Positions 24,201-32,835 of a stretch of 64,000 bases of DNA are shown in pieces. Origin of the DNA: Myxococcales bacterium. GTDB lineage: Bacteria > Myxococcota_A > Polyangia > Palsa-1104 > JAEUJZ01. The stretch is from assembly GCA_016794365.1 (NCBI GenBank), contig JAEUKB010000026.1:1-64000 (forward strand), in the 5' to 3' direction. A program made the translations under genes and the position numbers. The number at the start of each line of letters is the position of its first letter. The stretch's first letter is position 1. The notes beneath the pieces are model-generated. The model made no database searches and was not told the DNA's origin. It saw nothing but the letters and a program-made list of their open reading frames with translations.

Positions 24201-26840
24201 CTACTTCTTCAGCACCAAGTTCAGACCGCGAATGGTGTTAAACGGCGAGTTCTTGAGCGGCGCAGACGACGGAGCTTGCTTCTGATCGCGCGCGGGGGGA
24301 CGGCCTCGATCGGACTCTTCCCGACGAGGTGGACGCTCATCAGACGACGGACGCGCACCACCAGCCGGTGTCGCTGCGCGCTGATCCGGACGCCGACGCT
24401 CGCCACCATCTTCTCGCCGACGCTCGCCGCCTTCTTCTTTCCGACGCTGGACCGGAGCTTCCACCGGACGAGGCCCACGACGCGCATCTCCGGGCTCAGC
24501 CTTCGGCGGCTCGCTCGCGCCTTTGATCGACAGGCCAACGCGCATCCGATCCAGCTCGACCTTCAGCACCTTGACCTTGACGCGATCGCCCACCTTGACC
24601 GCTTCGGCTGGATCTTTGATGAAGCGATGCGACAGCTCCGAGATGTGAACCAAGCCGTCTTGATGCACACCGACATCGACGAACGCACCGAAGTTGGTCA
24701 CGTTGGTGACGACGCCGTTTAGGATCATGCCCTCTTTGAGGTGCGAGACTTCGGTGACATCGGGATTGAAGCCGACTTCCTCGAACTCTTGCCGAGGATC
24801 GCGACCCGGCTTTTCCAGCTCGGCCAGGATGTCACGCAGCGTCGGCTCTCCGCGTCGATCATCGATATAGCGCGTAATCTGAACGTTCTTGATGAGCGTG
24901 CTGTTGCCAACCAGCTCACGCACCGATACGCCCAGGTCTTGTGCCATCCGCTCGACGACATCGTAGCTTTCGGGGTGAACCGCCGACGAATCAAGCGGGC
25001 TTTCCGCGTTTTCACGAATGCGCAAAAAGCCTGCGGCCTGCTCAAACGCCTTCGGACCCATACGCGGCACATCAAGAAGCTGCCGACGCGACAAAAACGG
25101 ACCGTGCTGGCTGCGATAGTTGGCGATGTTCTGCGCCAGGGTTTCACCGACGCCCGCGACGTATTGTAGAAGCTTCGGCGACGCGGTGTTTACATCGACA
25201 CCGACGTTGTTCACACACGACTCGACCACTTGATCGAGCTGCTTCTTCAGCGTCGGTTGATGGACATCGTGCTGATACTGACCGACGCCAATCGACTTCG
25301 GCTCAATCTTCACCAGCTCGGCCAGTGGATCTTGCAGTCGCCGACCGATCGAAGCCGCACTGCGCACCGTCGGATCATGCGTCGGAAACTCTTGGCGACC
25401 AATCTCGCTCGTCGAGTAAACCGATGCACCGGCTTCACTGACGACGATGATCTTCACGCCCGGGAGCTTGCCCGCTGCGGCCAGCTTGCGCACAAAGCCT
25501 TCGGTTTCTCGACTGGCGGTGCCGTTGCCGATCGCAATCGCTTCGACCTTGTGCTCGCGAACCAGATCATCCAGTCGCGCTGCCGCTTCGATCCGTCGTG
25601 ACTCGCTCATCGTCGCAAAGATCACGTCATGCGCCAGCAGATCGCCTTTTCCATCGACCACTGCGAGCTTACAGCCGGTGCGATAGCCAGGATCGAGCGC
25701 CAGCACTCGCTTGCCGCCGAGCGGCGCCTGAAGCAAAAGATGACGAAGGTTTTCGGCAAAGACGCGAATCGCTTCTGCGTCGGCGCGCTCTCGCAGGGCC
25801 AGCCGAACATCGACTTCCACCGCAGGCTTGAGCAGTCGATCCCACGAGTCTTCCAGCGCCAGCCGAAGCTGTCCTTGTAGTGGACTCGATGGATTGCGCA
25901 CCACCTGCTGGCTGATCACGCCGCTCGCTTTGTCACCGTCGAGTTCCAGCGTGACGCGCAGCACACCTTCTTTTTCACCGCGACGCAGCGCCAGCATCCG
26001 GTGCGACGGAATCGTCTTGGCGCTCTCTTCGTACTCGAAGTAGTCGGAAAACTTGAGCGCCGGATCGTCTTTTTTGTCCGTCTTCGGCTGCGCTTTGACT
26101 TCGCCGTGCGCACGCTCGTTGCCGGGCTCGGGCACTTCGTCGCCTTCGTCCTTGCGCTTGATGAGCCGCGACTTGAGCGTTCCCGTCTCAATCGCGAAGC
26201 TTCGCAGCGCAGCACGCACACCGGCATCATCGGAGATCTGCTCTGCGACGATGTCCCGCGCACCGGATAGCACCGAAGCAGTATCTGGCAGGCTGTTTTC
26301 CGCATTGATGTACGCGGCGGCCAGCTCATCGAGCGACGGTGCTGCATCCGGCTGCGACCAAATCAGCTGCGCCAGCGGCTCCAGACCTCGCTCACGAGCA
26401 ATCGTCGCGCGCGTCCGTCGCTTCGGCTTAAACGGAAGGTACAAGTCTTCCAGCTCGGTGCGCGACAGCGTCTTCACAATCCGCTGCTTGAGCACGTCGG
26501 TCAGCTTGCCTTGTTTGTGAATCTCGGTAAGGACCGCCGATTTGCGCGTCACCAGCTCGGTGAGATACGCACCGCGCTCGGAAATCGTCGCAATTTCGAC
26601 TTCGCCCAAGCCATCGGTGGCTTCCTTACGGTAGCGAGCGATGAACGGCAGCGTCGCACCTTCATCCAAAAGCGCGAGCGTTCGTTCTACCTGCTGTGGT
26701 CGCAGGCTCAGCTCCGCCGCAATCACCGCCGCGCGATCGAGCTGGACATTCCAGGTCGGCGTCGGCTGAGCGGGCTCGCTGATGGGCTTGGTCGATGGCT
26801 GAGTAGAGGGTGTCAACGAAGGGTCATGCGGGTCGTGCAT
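24201..26840 (-). CDS. tex: Tex-family transcription accessory protein, long C-terminal tail
   Basis: 879 aa; most Tex proteins are about 720-790. Order of domains: N-terminal helical Tex domain with LPFIARYRKEATDGLGEVE (about residue 65), YqgF/RNase H-like domain (RVLALDPGYRTGCKLAVVD, about 385), helix-hairpin-helix repeats (about 515-640: VGQYQHDVHQ, ASPKLLQYVAGVG) and an S1 domain (LNGVVTNVTNFGAFVDVGVHQ, about 715). After it comes a roughly 95-residue tail rich in Arg, Glu, Pro and Gly (RRREDGGERRRPDQR). Tex binds nucleic acid and ribosome-associated RNA and influences gene expression. The acidic/basic tail is an addition and may bind RNA. Confidence 0.94.
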   Translation of the reverse strand: MHDPHDPSLTPSTQPSTKPISEPAQPTPTWNVQLDRAAVIAAELSLRPQQVERTLALLDEGATLPFIARYRKEATDGLGEVEIATISERGAYLTELVTRKSAVLTEIHKQGKLTDVLKQRIVKTLSRTELEDLYLPFKPKRRTRATIARERGLEPLAQLIWSQPDAAPSLDELAAAYINAENSLPDTASVLSGARDIVAEQISDDAGVRAALRSFAIETGTLKSRLIKRKDEGDEVPEPGNERAHGEVKAQPKTDKKDDPALKFSDYFEYEESAKTIPSHRMLALRRGEKEGVLRVTLELDGDKASGVISQQVVRNPSSPLQGQLRLALEDSWDRLLKPAVEVDVRLALRERADAEAIRVFAENLRHLLLQAPLGGKRVLALDPGYRTGCKLAVVDGKGDLLAHDVIFATMSESRRIEAAARLDDLVREHKVEAIAIGNGTASRETEGFVRKLAAAGKLPGVKIIVVSEAGASVYSTSEIGRQEFPTHDPTVRSAASIGRRLQDPLAELVKIEPKSIGVGQYQHDVHQPTLKKQLDQVVESCVNNVGVDVNTASPKLLQYVAGVGETLAQNIANYRSQHGPFLSRRQLLDVPRMGPKAFEQAAGFLRIRENAESPLDSSAVHPESYDVVERMAQDLGVSVRELVGNSTLIKNVQITRYIDDRRGEPTLRDILAELEKPGRDPRQEFEEVGFNPDVTEVSHLKEGMILNGVVTNVTNFGAFVDVGVHQDGLVHISELSHRFIKDPAEAVKVGDRVKVKVLKVELDRMRVGLSIKGASEPPKAEPGDARRGPRPVEAPVQRRKEEGGERRREDGGERRRPDQRAATPAGGARPSSDERPPRREESDRGRPPARDQKQAPSSAPLKNSPFNTIRGLNLVLKK

Positions 26841-27052
26841 AACAAGCTCTCATACAAACGCTGCTCTCGTACAACGGATGCCCGTCGGAGATCAAGACAG
26901 AACCGCGCCGCCCGACCATTTCCTGGACCACAAGCGGTCAGGTTCCACGCATGTGGGCTTTCCGTCCCACAGTCACCCACGTAGTGCTCGCTCGTCCGAG
27001 TGACACAGTCCTCTTGTGAGGAGTGGCCAATCGGCAGTAACTTAATAAGACC

Positions 27053-28075
27053 ATGGCCCGATTTAGGCTGCGCATGCGCAACATGGAGATCAACTTGCCC
27101 ATGGGCGAGATCATCATTGGTCGCGGCCCAGAGTGTTATCTGCGAGTGGATGAACCCATGGTGTCGCGACGGCACGCTCGCTTGCGGGTGAGCCAGACCA
27201 GCGTGACGCTGGAAGACCTGGGAAGTCGCAACGGCTCACGCGTCAACGGTATCAATGCTACGTCGGTGGTGACCCTAAATCCGGGCGATATTCTCGGCAT
27301 CGGGACGCAGCAGTTTACGCTGGACCGTGAAGATGATCCGTCGCCGCACAGACCGACGGTGACGCACATGCCGGACTGGACCCAAAAGTCCGGCAGCACC
27401 GCTGTCAGCGTCTCGCAGAGCTTTAGCGATGTGAACGTGTCGCCGGTGTCGGTCGGTCCGCCTCCGGCCCAGCAAGCGGCACCGCCCACGCCCGTGATGC
27501 CGTCGATGCCAAGCCCAGGAAGCACCATCAGCAACCCGGCACCTGCTTCGAGCAGCGTGTCGATGCCCGGCGGACTGCCCACTGGACTGCTTGACCATCC
27601 GCCGACACCGATTTCCGATGGTCAGACGCACGTTGCGCAAGATCCTGATGCGCTCGAAACGGCGGGCGGCAGCAGCCGAGGCTCCGCGTATCGCCTGTTT
27701 TGGGGCCTGTCCGACAAGGTCTTGGCCATGGGTCGTATCGAAGACGCCGAGCGAATGATGGGACCGCGCCTGGCCGAGATGCGCTCGCGTGCCGAAGGTG
27801 GCGACATTCCCGAAGAGATCATCATCGTCGAAGCCCTGCGTCGTGCCCTGCGCCTCGCTGGAGCCACCAAAAAAGATCAGTGGTTTGCCTGGGTGTTCGA
27901 CTACGCGCGGGTCTGTCGCTTCAAGATGCCGACGGCACTGCTCGATGAAATCTATGCCCAAGTGTTCGCGTGTCGTCCGGCGGTTGGCGCACGAATCGTG
28001 GCATATGCAACGACCATCGACGACGACACCATCGCTGTCCGACTCGCTACGCTGCGCCGATTGTGCCGAGAGTAA
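27053..28075 (+). CDS. FHA-domain protein
   Basis: 340 aa. Residues 1-85 form an FHA domain with the phosphothreonine-binding pattern GRGPECYLRVDEPMVSRRHA, then LEDLGSRNGSRVNG. A Pro/Ser-rich linker (about 95-205) leads to an alpha-helical C-terminal domain (about 210-340: YRLFWGLSDKVLAMGRIEDAE). FHA proteins read Ser/Thr kinase signals, which are abundant in myxobacteria. The ATG has no Shine-Dalgarno; an AT-rich tract (TAACTTAATAAG) lies immediately before it. RDD and repeat-scaffold genes follow after 70 bp with their own promoter. Confidence 0.9.
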   Translation: MARFRLRMRNMEINLPMGEIIIGRGPECYLRVDEPMVSRRHARLRVSQTSVTLEDLGSRNGSRVNGINATSVVTLNPGDILGIGTQQFTLDREDDPSPHRPTVTHMPDWTQKSGSTAVSVSQSFSDVNVSPVSVGPPPAQQAAPPTPVMPSMPSPGSTISNPAPASSSVSMPGGLPTGLLDHPPTPISDGQTHVAQDPDALETAGGSSRGSAYRLFWGLSDKVLAMGRIEDAERMMGPRLAEMRSRAEGGDIPEEIIIVEALRRALRLAGATKKDQWFAWVFDYARVCRFKMPTALLDEIYAQVFACRPAVGARIVAYATTIDDDTIAVRLATLRRLCRE

Positions 28076-28109
28076 GGCCGCAAGTGAGCAGGCGAGTCAA
28101 AGGCAGCGA

Positions 28110-28138
28110 TTGTAATTCAGCTTCCCGGAAAATATAGT
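28110..28138 (+). promoter_or_regulatory. sigma-70-type promoter, leaderless start for the RDD gene
   Basis: TTGTAA (28110-28115), a 17-bp spacer and TATAGT (28133-28138). The ATG at 28145 lies 6 nt after the -10 box, exactly where transcription should begin, and no Shine-Dalgarno precedes it. Confidence 0.65.
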
Positions 28139-28144
28139 AATCCC

Positions 28145-28669
28145 ATGGCATTAGTCGCCACATCCGCGCTCGAGCCCTCTATAGAGTCCGCAGAAACCCC
28201 TAGGACATCCTTTCGTGCCGCTGGCTTGTTTCGACGAGCCTTTGCCACGACGGTGGACCTGACGCTGCTGACGCCGCTTTTGCTTGTGTCGTTTTACGGA
28301 CTGCGAGCGGCCCTGCATCAGCCCGTCCCGCGCCTGGGCGAGCTAAGCCCCGATGTCATGCTGGCCAACCTGTTCGACGGGAGCATGACCAACGAAGCGC
28401 TGCTCGGCACGGGCCTTGTGGTCGCGTTTCTGTACTTTTGGATGTTCTATGCGCTGTCGGGACAGACTCCTGGCAAGCGCCTGGCCCGCATCATCGTCGT
28501 CGATGTCTACGGCGATAAGCCGTCTGTGCTGCGCGCGTTTGCCCGCACGGTTGGCTACGGCTTCGCGGTGCTGCCGTTTTCGCTGGGTGTGCTGTGGATT
28601 GGCTTTGATCGAGAAAAGCGCGGCCTGCACGACTGGCTGGCTGGAACCTACGCGGTGCTGAAGCCATGA
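28145..28669 (+). CDS. RDD-family membrane protein
   Basis: 174 aa. RDD proteins are small membrane proteins named after conserved Arg-Asp-Asp residues. Here the family pattern is RAFATTVDLTLLTPLLL (R...D in helix 1), then GQTPGKRLARIIVVD, the most conserved RDD motif, and DREKRGLHDWLAGTYAV at the C-terminus. Three helices are visible (about 35-55, 90-110, 140-155). Some RDD proteins transport ions or solutes, but most are uncharacterised. It is predicted leaderless (promoter 28110-28138), and its stop overlaps the next start by ATGA. Confidence 0.88.
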   Translation: MALVATSALEPSIESAETPRTSFRAAGLFRRAFATTVDLTLLTPLLLVSFYGLRAALHQPVPRLGELSPDVMLANLFDGSMTNEALLGTGLVVAFLYFWMFYALSGQTPGKRLARIIVVDVYGDKPSVLRAFARTVGYGFAVLPFSLGVLWIGFDREKRGLHDWLAGTYAVLKP

Positions 28670-31600
28670 GCAAACGTCTCTCTTCATTGCTGGTGGAAGA
28701 CGGTCGCGTCTCTTCCCAGCGCATCACCGACGCCATCGAACGCCAGGCCATCAACGGCGGCTGTCTCGATACCAGCTTGCTCGACCTCAAGGCGATTGAT
28801 GAGGATCTGCTCATCCAGTACCTCAAGCGCGCGGCGCAGCTTCCAGCGCTTCCGCACGGACTGCACGCCACCGAGCGCCCACTGCCCGAGGTGCTGGAAG
28901 TCTTTACCCGCGAAGTCGCCGAGCAGTATCACGCAGTCCCGACGCGGCTTTTGCCCGGCGGTGTGCTGCAAGTGCTGGTGACCATCGAGGTCGATGTCGC
29001 AACCCTGGACGCACTCGCCCACGCCGTGCGGCAGCGCATCGAGCCCTGGATCGTCTTCGAGTACCGCTTCCTTGAAGCCCTGGAGCTGGTCTACGGCAGC
29101 GGCACCCTGACGGGCCGCATCGGTCGGCTGATCAAGCGCAGTCAGCAGCTTCACGAAAGCAAAGGCTGGCCCGCGCCGATCACCGTGGACCCGATTCCAC
29201 GCTTTGGCAGCCTCGACGCGCTGCGCCTGGTCCCGCCGCCCCCCAAGGTGTCGGTCCCTGCGCCAGCGCCTGAAGCCCCAGCGGCTGTTTTTGAGGTTGC
29301 ACCTCTCCCTGTTGAGGCTCCACCTCTCCCTGTTGAGGTTGCACCTCTCCCTGTTGAGGTTGCACCTCTCCCTGTTGAGGCTCCATCTCACGCTGCTGAG
29401 ATTCCATCTCACGCTCCTGAGGTTCGCGACACCGTCAAGGTGCCAGCCATCAGCAGCGAGATGACGATGGACGACTGGCTGTCCGCAGATGACTGGCTGT
29501 CTGCCGCGAACAACGCCGAGAGCAAGCGGACGCCAAGTGGCAAGGTCGTGCAGCCGCCAGCCGGACCGTCTGCCGACGCGGACAAGCCCACGGTCAAGGT
29601 TGCAGCCCTCACCGAGCCCGCACCGGTCGAAGCGACGCCCGCTGTCGAGCCAACGCCCGCTGTCGAGCCAACGCCCGTTGTCGAGGCGAAGCCGGTGGTT
29701 GAAGCAACGCCGGTTATTGAAGCCAAGCCCGCTGTCGAGCCAACGCCGGTTATTGAAGCAACGCCGGTTGTCGAAGCCAAGCCCGTTGTCGAAGCCAAGC
29801 CCGTTGTCGAAGCCAAGCCGGTGGCCGACGCGAAGCCAGCACCCGTTGCAGTGCCTTCAGCGGACAAAGCGATTCCAGGGGCAGGCGGCAAGCGCAAGAA
29901 CAAGCGAGGCCGAGAGATCACGCTTGCAGCCAATGCGCCCACGCTGGCCAAGCCGCAACCGCAGATCAAGCCTCAGCCTCAGGCCAAGCCGCAAGCGCAG
30001 GTGAAAGCACAGCCGGTTGCTCAAGCCAAGCCGGTCGTCGAGCAAAAGCCGGTTGCTCAAGCCAAGCCGGTCGTCGAGCAGAAGCCCGTCGCTCAAGCCA
30101 AGTCCGTCGTCGAGCAAAAGCCCGTCGCTCAAGCAAAGCCCGTCGTCGAGCAAAAACCCGTCGCTCAAGCCAAGCCGGTCGTCGAGCAAAAACCGGTCGT
30201 CGAGCAAAAGCCTGTCGTCGAGCAAAAGCCGGTTGCTCAAGCAAAGCCCGTTGTCGAGCAGAAGCCCATCGTCGAGCAGAAGCCTGTCGTCGAGCAAAAG
30301 CCCGTTGTCGAGCAGAAGCCGACGGCGGTGCCGGAAGCGGTGCCCGAGGCAGTGCTCAGTGGTCGCTTGGGCGAGCCGCTGCCGAAGGAAGCCGACATCT
30401 GGGCCAGTGCGAGCAGTGAGCCACCTCCCGCTTCGTCGGTGTCGCCGGTTCCTTACGCGGGTCCAGCGCCGCGCATTGCGCTCGGGCTGTCTGATGACAG
30501 TGCGCTGCCGCTGTCGTTTGAAGCGGTGGCCGAGCTGCTCGATTCGGCTGCCAAGCGTGAGGATGTCTTTTTGGCGCTGCTGCGTGGAGCGCGATCGCGA
30601 GCGGCGTTTGCGGCGATCTTTACCCGTCACGGCGACGTAGCGTTTGGACGGATGGCGCTGGGCGACGACTTCGAGGAGCGCTCGTACCTGGAAAAGCAGG
30701 CGATTGCGCTCGATCAGCCCTCGGCGTTTGCCAAGGCGCTGTCGTCGTCTGAGCCGCAGCCCGCCCGCATCGCGGCAGGATCGCCGGGGGCCGATGCGCT
30801 CAAGGCGCTGTCGAGGCCGCTCGATGTCGATGCGCTGATTGTGCCGATTCAGGTACGCGGCAAGGCCGTGGCCTTTTTGTACGTGGAAGACGAAGGAAGC
30901 GCGCTCGATGCGTCGGTCGCCTCAGAGCTTGGGGCGGCAGCGGCTCAGGCGGCGAAGGCGTGGGCGCGCGTTCAAGCGGAAGACACGGTGTCGGCAGGCG
31001 TTGCCAAAGCACCGGAAGTCGTACGCGCAGAACAGACCGGAACCACAACGACGGCCTACCGTGCTCCAGCGCCCACTGGAAAGGCAGAACCAGCCCCGGC
31101 GGCAAAGGCAGAACCGGCTCCGGCGGCAAAGGCAGAACCGGCTCTCGCTGCCAAGACGGAACCGGCTCCAGCGGCGAAAGCGGAACCTGGCAAAGCGGCG
31201 GCCAATGTGCCCGTCGCGACTGGAGAACAGCCGACGACACCGCTGCGGGTGAAAAAGGGCAAGAGCGGCGACTCTCCCAAGCCGGGCGCGACGACAAAGA
31301 GTGCGGACTCTCCCAAGCCGGGCGCGATGACAAAGAGTGCGGACTCTCCCAAGGCCACGGGCAAGCACAGCGGTGCGCACAAAGCAACGGAGCCCGCGAC
31401 CGCCAAGCTGGACCTGGCCAAGGCAGGCGTAAACGTCAGCGAGCTGATCGACAAAGCGGCCAGCGGCGACGAAGAGTCGTTCGCGAAGCTACGAGCGGCG
31501 GGGGAATCGGGCGCACGCGCGGTGGTCGAAGCCCTGCCCGGCCCAGGCAAAGGCACGGAGCGTCGCGCCGTCGGAGATCCACAGCAGCCATCGATCGATG

Positions 31601-32274
31601 GGCCACTGTTTTCGCTGCTGCTGCGCCTGGGAGAGCCCGCGATCTCGCCGCTGCTAGAACGAATTGCGAATCCGCAGACCACGCCGGAGCTGCGAGGACA
31701 GCTTGTGCTGCTGCTGGCGGAAGCGCCCTCGCCTGCGGCGCTGTCGGTGCTGGGAGAGCTGCTGCTCGATCGCAGTGAGCCGGTTCGCACGGCGGCGCTG
31801 TCGGTGCTGCGCTCGTTCCCGCCCAGCTCGGCGCTGCGAGGGCTCAGCAAGTTCCTTCACGATCAGCTGAGCGCCAGCGAGGAGCGACGGTCGTGTTACG
31901 CCATCGATGCGCTCAGCGAGCTGCGTGACGGATCGATCATTCCGCAGCTCATCTCGCTGCTGCAAGATGCCGATCCGGCGGTGAGTGAGTCGGCGCGACG
32001 CGGCCTGGTGACGCTGACCAAGCAGGACTTTGGCGATAGCGGCTGGCGCTGGAAGTCGTGGTGGCAAAAGAACGGACCGAAAGCGCGGCTCAGCTGGCTG
32101 CTTGCCGGTCTATCGCACAGCGATGCGCTGATTCGATCGTCGTCACAAGACGAGCTGGTGGCGATGTCGGGGGACATTGCGGGCTATCGCTACGACGATC
32201 CCAAGCGCGAGCGCGAGCTGGCTCGAAAGCGCTGGGCCGAGTGGTGGCAGCGTCGCGGCTATCCGGTCGAGTAG
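28666..32274 (+). CDS. 1202-aa scaffold: GspE-N-like, Val/Lys/Pro repeats, GAF-like, HEAT repeats
   Basis: Order of parts: (1) residues 1-170, a type II secretion GspE/PilB N-terminal-like domain (LLVEDGRVSSQRITDAIERQ, YHAVPTRLLPGGVLQV); (2) six 7-residue VEVAPLP repeats (209-250); (3) long linker with VVEAKP and VVEQKPVAQAKP repeats (about 325-555); (4) GAF-like sensor fold (about 600-770: FGRMALGDDFEERSYLEKQ, ALIVPIQVRGKAVAFLYVED); (5) a second Ala/Pro/Lys linker (770-915); (6) HEAT repeats (about 975-1130: LSVLGELLLDRSEPVRTAAL) ending in WWQKNGPKARLSWLL. There is no signal peptide or membrane segment, so it is probably cytoplasmic. GspE-N domains bind c-di-GMP in some ATPases. Function is unknown. 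Confidence 0.8.
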   Translation: MSKRLSSLLVEDGRVSSQRITDAIERQAINGGCLDTSLLDLKAIDEDLLIQYLKRAAQLPALPHGLHATERPLPEVLEVFTREVAEQYHAVPTRLLPGGVLQVLVTIEVDVATLDALAHAVRQRIEPWIVFEYRFLEALELVYGSGTLTGRIGRLIKRSQQLHESKGWPAPITVDPIPRFGSLDALRLVPPPPKVSVPAPAPEAPAAVFEVAPLPVEAPPLPVEVAPLPVEVAPLPVEAPSHAAEIPSHAPEVRDTVKVPAISSEMTMDDWLSADDWLSAANNAESKRTPSGKVVQPPAGPSADADKPTVKVAALTEPAPVEATPAVEPTPAVEPTPVVEAKPVVEATPVIEAKPAVEPTPVIEATPVVEAKPVVEAKPVVEAKPVADAKPAPVAVPSADKAIPGAGGKRKNKRGREITLAANAPTLAKPQPQIKPQPQAKPQAQVKAQPVAQAKPVVEQKPVAQAKPVVEQKPVAQAKSVVEQKPVAQAKPVVEQKPVAQAKPVVEQKPVVEQKPVVEQKPVAQAKPVVEQKPIVEQKPVVEQKPVVEQKPTAVPEAVPEAVLSGRLGEPLPKEADIWASASSEPPPASSVSPVPYAGPAPRIALGLSDDSALPLSFEAVAELLDSAAKREDVFLALLRGARSRAAFAAIFTRHGDVAFGRMALGDDFEERSYLEKQAIALDQPSAFAKALSSSEPQPARIAAGSPGADALKALSRPLDVDALIVPIQVRGKAVAFLYVEDEGSALDASVASELGAAAAQAAKAWARVQAEDTVSAGVAKAPEVVRAEQTGTTTTAYRAPAPTGKAEPAPAAKAEPAPAAKAEPALAAKTEPAPAAKAEPGKAAANVPVATGEQPTTPLRVKKGKSGDSPKPGATTKSADSPKPGAMTKSADSPKATGKHSGAHKATEPATAKLDLAKAGVNVSELIDKAASGDEESFAKLRAAGESGARAVVEALPGPGKGTERRAVGDPQQPSIDGPLFSLLLRLGEPAISPLLERIANPQTTPELRGQLVLLLAEAPSPAALSVLGELLLDRSEPVRTAALSVLRSFPPSSALRGLSKFLHDQLSASEERRSCYAIDALSELRDGSIIPQLISLLQDADPAVSESARRGLVTLTKQDFGDSGWRWKSWWQKNGPKARLSWLLAGLSHSDALIRSSSQDELVAMSGDIAGYRYDDPKRERELARKRWAEWWQRRGYPVE
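29290..29415. repeat. six 21-bp in-frame repeats (VEVAPLP) in the scaffold gene
   Basis: The unit GTTGAGGTTGCACCTCTCCCT repeats six times in tandem, the last two diverged (CCATCTCACGCT). Each unit encodes seven residues. Near identity at third codon positions indicates recent expansion by slippage or recombination. Confidence 0.9.
29629..30324. repeat. in-frame 18/36-bp repeats encoding VVEAKP and VVEQKPVAQAKP
   Basis: Two linked arrays: 18-bp units (PVVEAK type) from about 29629 to 29835 and 36-bp compound units (VVEQKPVAQAKP) from about 30010 to 30324. A non-repetitive block (AGGKRKNKRGREITLAAN) lies between them. The pattern resembles the TonB Pro/Lys spacer in composition, but no membrane anchor is present. 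Confidence 0.9.
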
Positions 32275-32344
32275 CGCGGACATCGGCTCGGACACCTTCG
32301 CGGACACTGGCGCGGACAGCGCGCGGACGTCCGCAGACAGGCAA
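32274..32344. repeat. degenerate 12-bp GCGGACA array in a spacer
   Basis: About six units of period 12 (GCGCGGACATCG, GCTCGGACACCT, TCGCGGACACTG, GCGCGGACAGCG, then weaker copies) start at the stop codon of the scaffold gene. They fill the first part of the 182-bp spacer before the small membrane gene. Confidence 0.65.
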
Positions 32345-32456
32345 GCGGATCCAGTCATCGCTGCACAATGCCGTCGGAAACAGCTCTCTTGGAACCTTGG
32401 CACGCAGGCTGCACAACCACAGCCCGTAACGAGACGACAATCCAAGGAGGTGTCCC

Positions 32457-32813
32457 ATGACGATTCTCATCGACTTTGTGCGTGAAGCTGGCTGGCCGAT
32501 CTTCCCGACGCTGGCGTTTGGTGTGGCGGCGCTGGCGGTGTCGATCAAGCTGATCGAAAAGCCGACCGAGCAGCTGGCTCAGCTGGTGCGCAACCTGAGC
32601 GTGCTGACGCTGATTGTTGGGTTGTTTGGAACGATTGTGGGGCTTCAGACCACGGTGCGCGCCGTCGAAAACGTCGAGCCCGCGCTGCGCTGGATCTTCG
32701 TGATTGGACTCAGAGAGACGCTGAACAACCTGGACGCGGCGCTGCTCGTGCTGTTCCCGACGCTGCTGTGCTACACCGCCGGGACGTTCAAGCTCAAGGC
32801 GAGCGCACCGTAA
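32457..32813 (+). CDS. small ExbB/TolQ/MotA-like membrane protein
   Basis: 118 aa with a strong AAGGAGGTG site. Three hydrophobic helices are visible (about residues 12-32, 45-65, 85-108). The middle one carries LIVGLFGTIVGLQTTVRAVE, close to the GLLGTVxG proton-channel helix of ExbB/TolQ/MotA. It is much shorter than true ExbB (about 240 aa) and lacks a cytoplasmic loop and an ExbD partner. It could be a minimal relative or a MotA-fold membrane protein of another role. Confidence 0.65.
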   Translation: MTILIDFVREAGWPIFPTLAFGVAALAVSIKLIEKPTEQLAQLVRNLSVLTLIVGLFGTIVGLQTTVRAVENVEPALRWIFVIGLRETLNNLDAALLVLFPTLLCYTAGTFKLKASAP

Positions 32814-32835
32814 GCAGCGTCTTTATCCGGTCCGG

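Noticed and set aside
27001..27052. Leaderless -10 box upstream of the FHA gene (TAACTT or TAATAA)
   Set aside because: The -10 match is poor and the candidate -35 (TTGTGA, 27014) gives an 18-bp spacer only with TAACTT. It is too weak to list as a promoter.
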